Shown here: piece after piece, positions 41,115 through 52,864 of the stretch | How the letters are laid out: each line of letters opens with the position of its first letter | Position numbering within the stretch: position 1 is the first letter of the stretch | From: Panopea generosa | Lineage: Eukaryota; Mollusca; Bivalvia; Adapedonta; Hiatellidae | DNA: 64,000 nucleotides | Direction of reading: 5' to 3' | Assembly (NCBI GenBank): GCA_029582155.1 | Contig: CM055899.1 | Coordinates: 81,995,556 to 82,059,555 of the forward strand | Program-made: the position numbers and the translations under genes | The notes under the pieces: model-generated | Told to the model about the DNA's origin: nothing | The model's database searches: none | What the model saw: only the letters and a program-made list of their open reading frames with translations

Positions 41115-42735
41115 TTTTTTTCATGCCCCCTCCCCCCCCCCCCCTTTTTTTTTTGTGGCATATAGTAATCGCAGCGTCCGTCCGTCCTTCCGTCTGGTAT
41201 TTCGTTTCCGGCCTGTAACTTTGTCATGCATAGATGGATTTTGTTGATACTTGTTACAAATGATCAAAATTACATGACGACGTGTCGTGAGTAAGACACA
41301 CACCCCTTTCTCAAAGGTCAAGGTCACAATTTGAGTTTATTTGACATCACTTTGAGTTTGTGTGAGATTTCGTTTCCGGCCTGTAACTTTGTCATGCATA
41401 GATGGATTTTTTTCATACTTGCTACAAATAATCAACATAACATGACGACATGTCGCGAGTAAGACCCACACCTGTACCTCAAAGGTCAAGGTCACAATTT
41501 GAGTTTATTTGATAACACTTTGAGTTTGTGTGAAATTTCGTTTCCGGCCTGTAATTTTGTCATGCATAGATGGATTTTATTGATACTTACTACAAATGAT
41601 CAACATAACATGACGATGTGTCACTCGTTACACCCTGAATCCCACTTCAAAGGTCAAGGTCACAATTTCACTTTGGTTGATGACTCTTCCAAACTGATTG
41701 AGATTTCGTGTCCGGTCTGTAACTTGTCACCTATGGATAAATTTCAAAAACACTTGGCTCAATTCATCAGCATGACATTACAAAGTGTCACGTGTAAGAC
41801 CCACATGTGTACTTCAAAGGTCAAAGTCAAACTTTGAGTTTGTTTGATAACACTTTCAGTCTGTGTGAGATTTCTTGTCCGGTCTGTAACTTTGTACTCT
41901 ATGGATAAATTTTAAAAACACTTGGCTCAGTTGATCAACATGACATAATAAAAGTGTTGCATGTAAGACCCAGAACCTTTCCACAAAGGTCAATGTCACC
42001 CTTTCAATTTGTTTGATATTGCGTGTCTGGTCTGTGACTTCATCTTTAATTTGGCTCAGTTTATCAAGGTGACATGACGACGTGTCATAAGTAAAACCTA
42101 GACACGGTCACAATTTGAGTATGTATGACAACATTTTGATTCTGTTTGAGAGTTCAAGTCTGTCCTTTAACTTAATCGTACATTGATGGATTTCAAAAAC
42201 ACTTGGCTCAATTTATCAAATGATCAACAATTGATCTGTAACTTACATTTAGGGATTTTAAAATGATCGGCATATCATGATAATGTTTCACTGTTGAACT
42301 GTTATACTACCCAGACCATTACATCAGATGTCAAGGTCAAGGTTACACAAAGGTCAAGGTTATGCTTTAATATAAAAACAACCCATAAAATTGCATGTCT
42401 AGTCCGAAACAATAGTCCATTACTCTTGATATTCACATCGCTACCATTTATATCATATATTTTTTATATTTTTTACAGACCATTGGTGGGTGGGTGGGTG
42501 GGGGGGGGGGGGGATGGGGGGGGGGGGGGGGCATGTGACACTTAACAGTGACATTTCTTGTTAATACTTATATTAATTTTCTTTGAAGAATGAACAATGG
42601 GGGAATTTAAAACATTTTTAAAATAAGGAATGCTGAAGGAATTTACGAGTGCTTTTGATGAGTAATTTAAGTTTAATTTGACACCGTGAAGGCGTGACGT
42701 CACACTCATATACTGCCTACTGGTTATGACAGCGG
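41115..42735 (-). mobile_element. Family B element, inverted relative to 27,625-28,862
   Basis: On the plus strand it starts with a poly-C/poly-T tract and GTGGCATATAGTAATCGCAG, then GTCCGTCCGTCC. It carries about seven units with CAAAGGTCAAGGTCACAATT. It ends after a G-rich tract with a TGACGTCA and TACTGCCTACTGGTTATGAC. The 112-codon ORF at 41,499-41,837 is repeat translation, not a gene. Confidence 0.8.
42482..42537 (+). repeat. G-rich tract in family B element
   Basis: GGTGGGTGGGTGG followed by two G-runs of 12 or more. This sequence could form a G-quadruplex, and assembly of the run lengths is uncertain. Confidence 0.8.
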
Positions 42736-43047
42736 GTATTGTAACATATTTTAAAACAAATTTAAGATTTTTATCCGTGCTAAGCGACGAATGATTACTT
42801 GTCGATGTAAAATATGTAAGTGAAAAACCGGATGTTGCGTGTAAAGTTTTCATTTTGGGTCAGTGTATATATATATTATAAAGATTGATAGTATTTATGA
42901 TCAGATTAAGAACTAAATCCTAGTATAAATTTACGGACTAATTCGACGATGTCAGGTCCTGAAACAATATGGTTTGTTTATTTGTATATTGATAAATAAA
43001 GAAACGAAACAAACATTTATATCCACTGGCGGAACGAGACAAATTGT

Positions 43048-43380
43048 TTATTTTTGTACCATGGTATTTATTAAATGTGCCAGTTCATCAGCAGACCTAA
43101 TCAGAATTAAAGTTCGGTTGTGAGTAAGCAGGCGGCCTGAACGCGGAGGTATACGGACGATACCATACTTAGATTTTCTGTGCAGCCGACGATAACACAC
43201 GGACGACATCTTGTCCGAATCATCTGACGAACAGACGAAGAAACATGGCCCACCTTTATCATACAGCGCGTATCTACAGGTAAGCGTTTGATTATTATTA
43301 TTATTTAATGCCTTTTTAAAAACACTTATACGTATACAAATAATATGTGTTAGATCTATCACGCGAGCGTGTTTTCCCAA
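43048..43380 (-). other. 110-codon ORF, unrecognised
   Basis: A minus-strand ORF with CpG-rich sequence and plausible composition (YRRLHRKSKYGIVRIPP). It shares its region with a good plus-strand donor at 43,279/43,280 (CTACAG then GTAAGC), so which strand codes, if either, is unclear. No domain is recognised. Confidence 0.2.
43244..43279 (+). other. Candidate first exon, plus strand
   Basis: ATGGCC at 43,244 has a good start context (AAC before ATG, G after). It reads MAHLYHTARIY before the splice donor AG/GTAAGC. The region is more CpG-rich than its neighbours. No second exon was found, so this is speculative. Confidence 0.15.
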
Positions 43381-43908
43381 TGTCTGGTGGTTATCATAAC
43401 TTAACTATCAATATTACTGGCGGATCCAGGGTGTAGGTGTATTCACGCACCACCACCCCTAAACACAGGATTAAGTATTGCTTACGGCCAAAATAATGAT
43501 AATATTTGCTACCTTGAACATTCCTTCTGAAAATGATAAAGACCAACTTATCAAAAAACCCAGCATCCGCCTAGCCTACGGCCATATCTCCTCACGTGTT
43601 TGACTCTCTCGACCTTATAAGCTGATGTATGTATTAGTGCCTTTGTCTATTAGATACATTTGTATTATATTTCAGCCTCCTTGTTTTAAGCAGCAAAAGC
43701 TGTGTCCGTGACCATAATATTTTATTTTAACTTATCTCTGCATAAAGAAATAAGCAAGGACGGGTGCGACTCAAACGGAGTCAGAAATCCAGGACCAACT
43801 TTACACTAGACAGATACTCTGACGGACGAGCCACAGTATAAGCTACAATTTTCCATGTTCCATGCGTGCAACTATATATTTTTCGTCATGAATGCTTGTA
43901 TATGTATC

Positions 43909-43912
43909 CCTA

Positions 43913-43944
<32 letters not shown>

Positions 43945-43948
43945 AATT

Positions 43949-44002
<54 letters not shown>

Positions 44003-44032
44003 ATTTACTACTATTACTACTACTACTATATT

Positions 44033-44091
<59 letters not shown>

Positions 44092-44095
44092 AATT

Positions 44096-44161
<66 letters not shown>

Positions 44162-44213
44162 ATTTACTACTATTACTACTACTACTATATTTACTACTAC
44201 TACTACTACTACA

Positions 44214-44273
<60 letters not shown>

Positions 44274-44316
44274 TCTACTACTACTACTACTACTATTACT
44301 ATTACTATTACTACTG

Positions 44317-44355
<39 letters not shown>

Positions 44356-44501
44356 GTTTACTACTACTACTACTACTACTACAACTACTACAACTACTAC
44401 TTCATTTACTACTACTATTACTACTACTACTACTACTACTACTACATTTACTACTATTACTACTACTATTGCTACATTTACTACTATTACTACTACTACT
44501 T

Positions 44502-44535
<34 letters not shown>
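43909..44535 (+). repeat. (CTA)n microsatellite with internal duplication
   Basis: About 620 bp of CTA/TAC triplets broken by AAATTTA, CATTTA and ATTACT variants. The block ACATTTACTACTATTACTAC at about 44,001 recurs at about 44,160. The poly-Leu, poly-Thr and poly-Tyr ORFs over it are artefacts. Confidence 0.97.
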
Positions 44536-44537
<2 letters not shown>

Positions 44538-44635
44538 ATTTGCAGTTTTCTAAATTTTAAAGTTCAACAAAACCACAAATGGATGGTACATGTATAATGA
44601 CTGCGATTAATGCATTAAACAACGAAATAGCGGAT

Positions 44636-45312
44636 CTGTTACACGTACATTAATTATTGTTCCGTTACACGTACATTAATTATTGATCCGTTACACGTAC
44701 ATTAATTATTGTTCCGTTACACGTACATTAATTATTGATCCGTTACACGTACATTAATTATTGATCCGTTACACGTACATTAATTATTGATCCGTTAGAC
44801 ATACATTAATTATTGATCCGTTACACATATATTAGTTATTGATCCGTTAGAAATGCATTAATTATTGATCCGTTACACATACATTATTTAATGATCCGTT
44901 ACACATGCATTAATTATTGATCCGTCACACAGACATTAATTATTGATCCGTTACACATACATTAATTATTGATCCGTTACACGTACATTAATTATTGATC
45001 CGTCACACGTACATTAATTACTGATCCGTTACACGTACATTAATTATTGATCCGTTACACAGACATTAATTATTGATCCGTCACAAGTACATTAATTACT
45101 GATCCGTTACACGTACATTAATGACTGATCCGTTACACGTACATTAATTATTGATCCGTTACACGTACATTAATTATTGATCCGTCACACAGACATTAAT
45201 TATTGATCCGTTACACGTACATTAATTATTGATCCGTTTAACGTACATTAATTATTGATCCGTTACACGTACATTAATTATTGATCCGTTACACATACAT
45301 TAATTATTGATG
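44636..45312 (+). repeat. 26-bp tandem array, about 26 copies
   Basis: The unit is TCCGTTACACGTACATTAAT then TATTGA, with CACAC, AGACA and ATGCA variants. Units keep an exact 26-bp register. Each contains a TTAAT/ATTAA palindrome. Confidence 0.96.
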
Positions 45313-46620
45313 CTAGAATTTTAAACTTTGAAAACTTCTGGTTTTGTTAAAAAAATTATGACCAATATCTTCGCGAACTTTCAATTTTAGCCATGCTGGA
45401 AAATCCGACAATTTTTTTTATATAAAACAAAGAAGGACCAATTTACTTTTTCAGTGATAAAAACAAAAATAATAACAACATCCTTTCTGTGCAAACGGGG
45501 TATTGGAATTTAAATTCTCTCTGAATTTACTGTGATGATTATTTTAAAATTTTTATAATTTCATAACATTTTGGTCCTTTTTACAACTAAATTTAGTTAC
45601 CTGGTTTCCTTATATGTTCTATGTAAATATTGAAAAAAAAAATGAGTGAAACAAAGTTTGAATTAGCAAAATAAGCACATTTAACAACAACATTTTATTT
45701 CTGTGCAAGTAGATTAGAACTACAAAATATCTCATCTTTCCGGATATATATATTTTTTATGAAATATATTTTAAACATTTTGGTCTTTTTTACAGATTTT
45801 CACAAACACCATCACATATTTAGCACATAATTTGACTATGTTTATATGTGTATTCTCGTAATCCTCGGGTCATAAGTTAATTGGTCCTATATCAGTATTA
45901 TAATACACTGATAAGGCTATTTTACGTATATAGCATTATCTAAGTTTCCATGATATTCAATTTATTGTTGTTTTAGTTACTATCAAACATAAAGTAGTGA
46001 TAAAAAATGGAAGTTTAGGAAATACAAAACTTGACATTAAGAAAAAATAAATCGTAATCATGGTTATTTTTGTTTATAATTATACACATTATATATTAAC
46101 TGATGCCGAAAAGTCGATACAAATAAACTGACTATGCTATAGTAGATCTCATATAGACAGATAAATACACTTTTTTATGATAATTTTCTTATTTTAGCCC
46201 TTTTTAAAGCACAATCAAAACACGATTTTTCGATGTGAATATTTCTCAACCTGTGGATAATTTACTTTTTTATTTTTCTACATAAAATACATATTTTCTA
46301 TGATATTTAGTCAAAACGTATTTGTCAAACTAGTACACTCTACTTTTTTAATTTAAATTCGGAAGGAAAATATAATAGCCAACACCTTCCATCTTTACTT
46401 TGATACCAAAAGTCATTAAATTAAGGATTGTGGTTCAAAGAAATTTTAAAAATCAAGCTTCCAATGAAAATTAAGATCTAGTCAATAATTACAACGGACT
46501 AATGATAATCAAGCAAACAATTACAAGCGTGAAAAGATTTTTTTATCACACATTTCCACATCAGTATTCCACTTAATTATTACCTACACAATCATCTGAT
46601 GAAATCATTATTCATGTACA
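45313..46620. other. AT-rich intergenic region, no feature seen
   Basis: No ORF, repeat or exon-like block recognised. Confidence 0.5.
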
Positions 46621-46669
46621 AATTACGGTGTTCCGTGAGGGTCATCGTGCTATCGCTTTGTCAAGAGGC

Positions 46670-46897
46670 ACACGCGATGCCACGATGGTGATTGCACGAC
46701 AGTACGATAGCACGATAGTGATGGTACGATGGCAAGATGGTGATGAAGCAATGACACGATGACGATGACACGATGGTGATACGACAGCACGATGACGCGA
46801 CCAAGCCATCGTGCCATCGTGCTATCGTACCATTACTATCGTGCTATCATACTATCGTGCCATCACCATCGTGTCATCGTGTTATCGTAGCATCGCC
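46670..46897. repeat. Imperfect palindrome made of ATCGTGC-type motifs
   Basis: The left arm (about 46,674-46,740, GATGCCACGATGGTGATTGC onward) pairs with the right arm (about 46,813-46,896, reverse strand GACACGATGGTGATGGCACG onward) at roughly 80% identity, with a 70-bp loop. Both arms are built from ACGATGGTGAT/GCACGATAG words. Confidence 0.85.
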
Positions 46898-47489
46898 TTC
46901 CTGTATGACATGCGCTAAAAGGTAAATAATAGATGGCATCATGGATTGAAGTATTCGTGGTTATTTTGTGTCCGGTTATACATACCCGAAGATACAAAAT
47001 GCTGCTGAGCACTGAAAAGGGAATTTATATAAGATACCATGTGTTTTCTTTTTATATTATAATCACTAAAAGTGGGTTAGTTACGCGTGCAAATATGTTA
47101 TTACGTGAATGGTAAATTATTGAGAAGGTACACATTATGATTACTGTCATTTTGACAGTTTCGCAAAAAGTTGATGTCGATATCATTGTTAATCTGGTAA
47201 ACAACAGACAAAATTTAAATGATAAAATAGTTGGTGTATAATACCGATGACTGGCATTGTGGTGTGTAGAGTTGACGCATTTACTTATACGACTGTCTAG
47301 TTTGGGTTGAGTTTTCCTTCATTTCCTTTTCACTCGTATCATTTCATAACGTGTTATATATTTTTTTAAAATATGTTTGACTTGGAGGTTGTGGGCTCGA
47401 TTTAAAAAAAAATCCAACTGAATATGTATTTTTTACACGACAAAAGCGTATGCTGTATATAAATGTAGGCTATATCACACACCCAAAAA

Positions 47490-47655
47490 TCTACGATCCA
47501 GAAACTCTATGTATAAACGTTTGCCAGTTACTTGCGGAAGGATGGTGGTTCTACCTAGATTGATTTTGAGGTTTTCATTCACCAATAAAACAGGATATGC
47601 CATATATACTATGTCAGGTGCTGAAAATGGTGTTAAATCCCATTCAAAAAATCTA
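47490..47655 (+). mobile_element. S3 SINE, head missing
   Basis: Matches the bodies of 5,600-5,838 and 7,045-7,292 in the opposite orientation (GCCAGTTACTTGCGGAAGGA; ATGCCATATATACTATG). Confidence 0.7.
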
Positions 47656-47816
47656 ACGTAAAGTTCTGTCATTTATAAGTTAAAAACATGAATAGAAATA
47701 CAGCGATAAAATTGCACTTGAAAGTCATTGTTGGCATCATTTTATTGTTGTTCTTTTTTATCAGTTACCGCTAGTTGAGACGTCACTTGCGAAGATATGA
47801 ACTCAAGCAACGCCAT

Positions 47817-49132
47817 TTTCTGTTTTTAGTTCATATAAATGACATAGTATCTGATATTCACTCCAACATACGACTTTTTGCCGATGATACAAGCCTTTAC
47901 TTTATAATTAATCACAATAATGATATTGTTAATGCTGCACAGACATTCAATTCTGACATAAATAAAATATCTGAATGGTCAAATAAATGGCTGGTTACTT
48001 TTAATCCATCCAAAACAGAATCAATGCATGTAACTCGCAAACGCACTCAACCCGTTCACCCCCACATTTTATGCAGAACCAACAAATTATTGATGTGTCA
48101 TCTCACACACATCTAGGAGTATACTTATCAAATAAATGCAGCTGGCACACTAATATTGACTATATTAAGAATAAAGCTTGGTCTATAATAAATATTATGA
48201 GAAAACTAAAATTTCAGTTAGATAGAAAATCACTAGAAACAATCTACATGTCATTTATAAGACCCTTATTGGAGTATGCCAATGTTATTTGGGATAATTG
48301 TTCAAATTATGAGAATATGAACTTGATTGGAAAGTCTTGAAACGCGTCGAACTAAACACAAACCTTACTCTTTTTTATAAATGATCCACGGAATGGTCCC
48401 ACCATATCTATGTTCATTGGTTCCTTCTCTTACAAATGCAAGTTCCACGTACAACCTCAGAAATAATAATAATATTCAAACTCCTTCTTCAAGAACAGCT
48501 CTGTACTCAAATTCCTTTATTCCTTCCGTTGTCAGCCCGTGTGGTTCCGGTTAAGAATAAAATCACTGCCGATCTCTGCAGAGGGGTAGGAATCCTCCGA
48601 ATTGATGTCATGTTTATTTTATCAATTTTTGTCATGTTCACTATTGTGGTTAAATTATCAACCCCTGTGTGGTTTCAGGGAGCCACATGAGTGATGGCAA
48701 GAATAGGACCACTGTGGCTCATACATGTCGTAAGTAGCGACAATTTGAGTTATACGATAGAATTTGCTGAAACTCTGCAGTTCTGCAGGTATCAAGGTTC
48801 TAGGTTCATTCTGCATATTCATTTGTTGGTGTATTTTTTTTAAATCTGTATGTTAATTGGTTGTTTTTGTACATGTAGAGTGAACCTGGCATCTTCCTTC
48901 CTGTTGGTGTCAAATAACCTATAATGTGTTGGTACGCCGTAAAATCCAATCATTCATTATTCATTCCTTCCGTTGTCCGTGCCTGGAACACTCTCCCACT
49001 TGAAACAAAACAAGCCTCTTATCTGAATGCTTTTAAACATAAACCCGAAAGTAACGAACCAAAAGTACCTAAATTCTTTTACATAAGTAAGGAAATGCCA
49101 TTTATTGCATGCCCGAATCCGAACGAGTTGTA
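47817..49132 (+). pseudogene. Broken non-LTR (LINE) reverse transcriptase
   Basis: The LFLVHINDI and RLFADDTSLYF motifs (FADD catalytic box at 47,877-47,888) identify a reverse transcriptase of Jockey/CR1-like type. It is followed by SEWSNKWLVTFNPSKTE, then HTHLGVYLSNKCSWHTNID and SFIRPLLEYANVIWDN. The frame shifts by one base near 48,070. A second shift comes near 48,330 and a stop follows at LETRRTKHKPYSFL. The C-terminal region is interrupted by a 429-bp retroposon between IPSVV and RAWNTLPL. The 5' half of the element, including the endonuclease, is absent, as in typical 5'-truncated LINE copies. Confidence 0.85.
48534..48962 (+). mobile_element. Retroposon inserted in the LINE, 15-bp target duplication
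   Basis: It starts AGCCCGTGTGGTTCCGG and ends GTACGCCGTAAAATCC with an ATTC-rich tail. ATTCCTTCCGTTGTC is duplicated at 48,519-48,533 and 48,963-48,977. Removing the insert and one duplicate restores the LINE reading frame. A second copy lies at 55,542-55,912. Confidence 0.9.
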
Positions 49133-49171
49133 GTGCACTTAAGCAACATCTATTTCTTAAACATATTGAAG

Positions 49172-49190
49172 ACTCCCCCCCCCCCCCCTG
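49172..49190. repeat. Poly-C run
   Basis: A C tract within the 3' part of the LINE copy; nothing else supports coding here. Confidence 0.7.
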
Positions 49191-49408
49191 TGTACATGTG
49201 GACAAATAGAAAGCACAGCTCACTTCTTTCTCAATTGTCACCTTTACCCCAGCATCAACGCATACAACTCCTGACATCTGTCAGTGAGTTATGTACAGTT
49301 TCTTTATATATACTTCTTTTTGGTGAACCACACCTCTCTTATGACAGTAATGTTAAAATATTTGAAGCAGTTCACAAATACTTTTTATCCACTTATTGTT
49401 TCTCCTGA

Positions 49409-50213
49409 ACATGTAAGTAAGTCTGAAGAAATAACAAGGCTATTTCTATTTACGTAGTGAGGTCAGTCCGTCTCCCAATTTCGTCCATGCCGTTCCGAAC
49501 TTGTCCAAAAATGTTAACCATTATTATTATGTGAATTCACATAATTATCCATTACTTAAATCATTTTAATCACCTTTTTTTTTCTTTCTAATTACTCACT
49601 TCATTTTCTAAGTTTCTTAAATATATCAGAAACAATATTCCTAAAAGTATGTTAAACATTTTTATTAAATATATTTTGAACTATGTTCTATTCGTAATGC
49701 TAAGAGCATAAATCAAATTGATAATAATCTGCCAAATTTGATCGCAATTGATATATGTCATGGAAAAGAACTTTATAAGATTTTATCTTCCGTTATAATC
49801 CATATATACACCTAAACTGATGTGTATTTATGTACATTTGAATGAATAAATATGTTTAAACCAAGCGACGTCATAGTTGGAACACTAATCAGATTCAAGT
49901 TGCCATGCACGTTATAGTTAGCATATCACATTAGTTTTTGTCAAGCAATTCACTTTCTTGACCTACATTTTCCCGGAATAATCGACTGGATTCAATTTTT
50001 CATTACCAAAAATCACTCTATATCATCATATCTTGGACCCTTTTTTCTATTATGTACTCTTGTTTGTGAATTAGTATTTTAGTATTTAACCAATGTTAAA
50101 TTTTTGTCACTGTAGAAAATTGTGAAACGTATCCCTAAAGGTATACACTTAAATATGAATAAGTACTGATAGTTAAGATAGTTACATGCTACACAACCAT
50201 CTCTACTTTGGTA
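49409..50213. other. AT-rich intergenic region, no feature seen
   Basis: May include the 3' untranslated part of the LINE copy; its end cannot be placed. Confidence 0.4.
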
Positions 50214-50214
50214 G

Positions 50215-50288
<74 letters not shown>
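50215..50288. repeat. (CA)n(CT)n compound microsatellite
   Basis: About 20 CA units followed by about 15 CT units. Confidence 0.97.
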
Positions 50289-50291
<3 letters not shown>

Positions 50292-50378
50292 CTTTATCTA
50301 CTATACTAATAATAACGATGAATTTTTCAAGTTAAAATGAATAAAAGTTTGCTCTGTTCTGCACTAACCTAACATGAT

Positions 50379-50426
50379 AGTCTGTCTGTCTGTTTTTTTG
50401 TTTGTTTGTTTGTTTGTGTGCGCATT
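50379..50426. repeat. (CTGT)n(TTTG)n tract
   Basis: GTCTGTCTGTCTG then repeated TTTG units; possibly the tail of the SINE fragment next to it. Confidence 0.8.
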
Positions 50427-50434
50427 CGTTTGTT

Positions 50435-50515
50435 GTTTGAATATTTTATCAGCATGTTTACGCCATCGAGAGCTAACAGCCGACCAGTTTACCTAACCAC
50501 TTAAAAAAGGTGCAG
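50435..50515 (-). mobile_element. S1 SINE 3' fragment
   Basis: GCCATCGAGAGCTAACAGCC then GTTTACCTAACCACT matches the reverse of the S1 3' end. Confidence 0.6.
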
Positions 50516-51173
50516 TGGACTTGGCAGTGTTTTGTCTTAGTATGTAAGTTTGACCCAGAGGTAAGATTTTTCTATCACACAAGCATTCTCATGATGGATT
50601 TCTATATTTTCATTTTTTTTAACCCAACAGTTAGGACTCCTATTTAAATTCCAACTCAACATATTTAAGAAACATACCTACAACATACCTACAACATACC
50701 TAACTGTTTTCTAGGAAAAGTCTGCAATTATCTTTGTCATTCAAAACTTGTTATGTGGGTTCAAATTATGGAAGAAACGTTGATGGTTTTTAACTAAATA
50801 TTTACTTCACATAACAATATTTATTTTGTTTTTAAATTCATGTCATATAGATGAGAAACTCAGTTATTTATTTGAATTATTTTGGGTTATAACAACAGCA
50901 GAGAATTTGTTTTGCCAATTTAACAGTCACATTAGGTCTCTGTCTTACTTGCTTTTATCTTGGTACCCCACCATGGGTAAAACATTAATTGATTTTCAGT
51001 GTCTCTTTATTAATGTTCTGCTATGTGTTGTTTTTGTAATAAAAGTAGTAAAACAACCTTATTTTTTTTAAAACATTTAACTTGTTTTTTTTTTAAATAT
51101 TTGACCTTCTTGAATAATTTATTTTCATAATGTCTTGTGTTTATATTGATTTAAATAATCATTTGATCAGTGA

Positions 51174-51177
<4 letters not shown>

Positions 51178-51226
<49 letters not shown>

Positions 51227-51228
51227 TT
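51178..51228. repeat. (AT)n microsatellite
   Basis: About 24 AT units without interruption. Confidence 0.97.
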
Positions 51229-52315
51229 ATATACAATGTGTTGTAAAATGTATACGGCATGTTACTTTTATTTTTTTATCTGCTTTAGATTTTATACATT
51301 TCTCATGGTTTTGAAATCACAAATGATATAGCTGTAATATGCAAATTGTATTAGAATCATAGTAATTTATTCATAAATTTAAACACATTTAAATATCTAT
51401 TATTTGTAACAAATTATTTTATTTCACAAATTTCACATATGCATAAAATTATTTATATGGATTAACCATTCGCAGTAGACAATAACATTTACATAGTTTT
51501 ACGTAACTATATATATATGTATTACACTATAGTATTTGCAATTACCTCTGTGAGTTATAAAGTGTAGGTCACGAATGATTATAAATCGAAGAGGAAAAAG
51601 AGGAAAAACTGAAACAATAATAGATTGATGGCTTATATCATCATTAGGCTTTAACTGAATATATTATAAAATTACTTTTACACCCCATATTTTAAAAATA
51701 AATGTTTCGAAATAAATATCTATTCGTACTTAGTATACATTCATGATAAATTTTGTCATTTCATTTCAGTATTTCATATCAAATATTTGTTTACACACGT
51801 AGTCCTTGTTTGCGATAAATTACAGTTTTACTATTTGTACTTTTACAAAATAACCAATTTGAAAATAACTCATAACGCATCCAAATTAATGAATATAAAT
51901 AACAAAGATGCAAAATTTATTATGATAATGAGGGTTAAAGGTAAATGTGATATTTCTCCCCCTGCAAACAACCGGCCTAAGTCGAGTAACACTGTTTATG
52001 TCCCATGATTCTGAAGACAGTAACTACATGTACTAATAACAAAACTGAATTACAATAACGGCATCAAATAACACATAATAAATGTTGTTTTGATATATAA
52101 AAAGGAACAATTGAAAGCACATAACGCGATCGCAGAAAAAAGTGGTAAAATATCTTTGTCTGGAATCTGTTTATAAGAAGTCATTGATTATACATCTAAC
52201 TAATACACACCCTTGCTCCGATTGATGCTTTTTATATTAATTTTCAAATCAACACTAATACGCTTAATGATTCCATTGAACTGATAACAGAACTGAGTTA
52301 AATTATAACGTGACG
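51229..52315. other. AT-rich intergenic region, no feature seen
   Basis: Short ORFs only; nothing recognised. Confidence 0.5.
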
Positions 52316-52410
52316 TTTTACGGCCATTATAACCAGTAATGAAGCTGTTGATGTAAGTTATTTATTTTACGGCTGTTACAACCAGTAATGAAGCTGTTGA
52401 TGTAAGTTAC
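52316..52410. repeat. 48-bp direct duplication
   Basis: Two copies of a unit holding CCAGTAATGAAGCTGTTGAT, one after the other. Confidence 0.9.
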
Positions 52411-52864
52411 TTATATTTAATATATTCTTATACCCCCTAGCACCGTTTTAGCAGACGTTGTATTGAAGTAAATCTTAATGACTTTTTTATATCATTTTAA
52501 ACAATCATATTTTCTTTATAAGGTCCGTAATATTGAAACCAAATACATATTCCAAAATACAATTTGTCAATCTCCTGCATCGATATTGGAACAGTCACGT
52601 TTTATATGTTTTGATAACTCAATATTGGCTTGGAAGCTTGACCCCGTTCGATTTTCATTGTAAGCAATTAAAATTATTTGAATTATTTATCTTTGCGTTA
52701 TAACAAGTATATATGCACAAAGTGATCCAAACAATAAAAAATCAAAGGCCTCAAAGGCCTAAGGGAAGGCTCGCTGCTTGTGTTAATTCGAAAATGTAGG
52801 TTGGGAAATTGGAAAACTTAGTTAGTTTTCTGATATGTTAAGTAAGAAGGCAAATCATTGGGAT

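Noticed and set aside
41499..41837. 112-codon ORF resembling other short ORFs near 14.8 and 28.4 kb
   Set aside because: All lie in family B repeat units and share phrases such as FDNTLSLCEIS because the units are homologous; no sign of selection on protein.
43855..44597. Long plus-strand ORFs of 232 and 243 codons
   Set aside because: Poly-Leu, poly-Thr and poly-Tyr products of the (CTA)n microsatellite.
48957..49277. 106-codon minus ORF over the LINE 3' end
   Set aside because: Antisense to the reverse transcriptase C-terminal region, which is clearly the coding strand.
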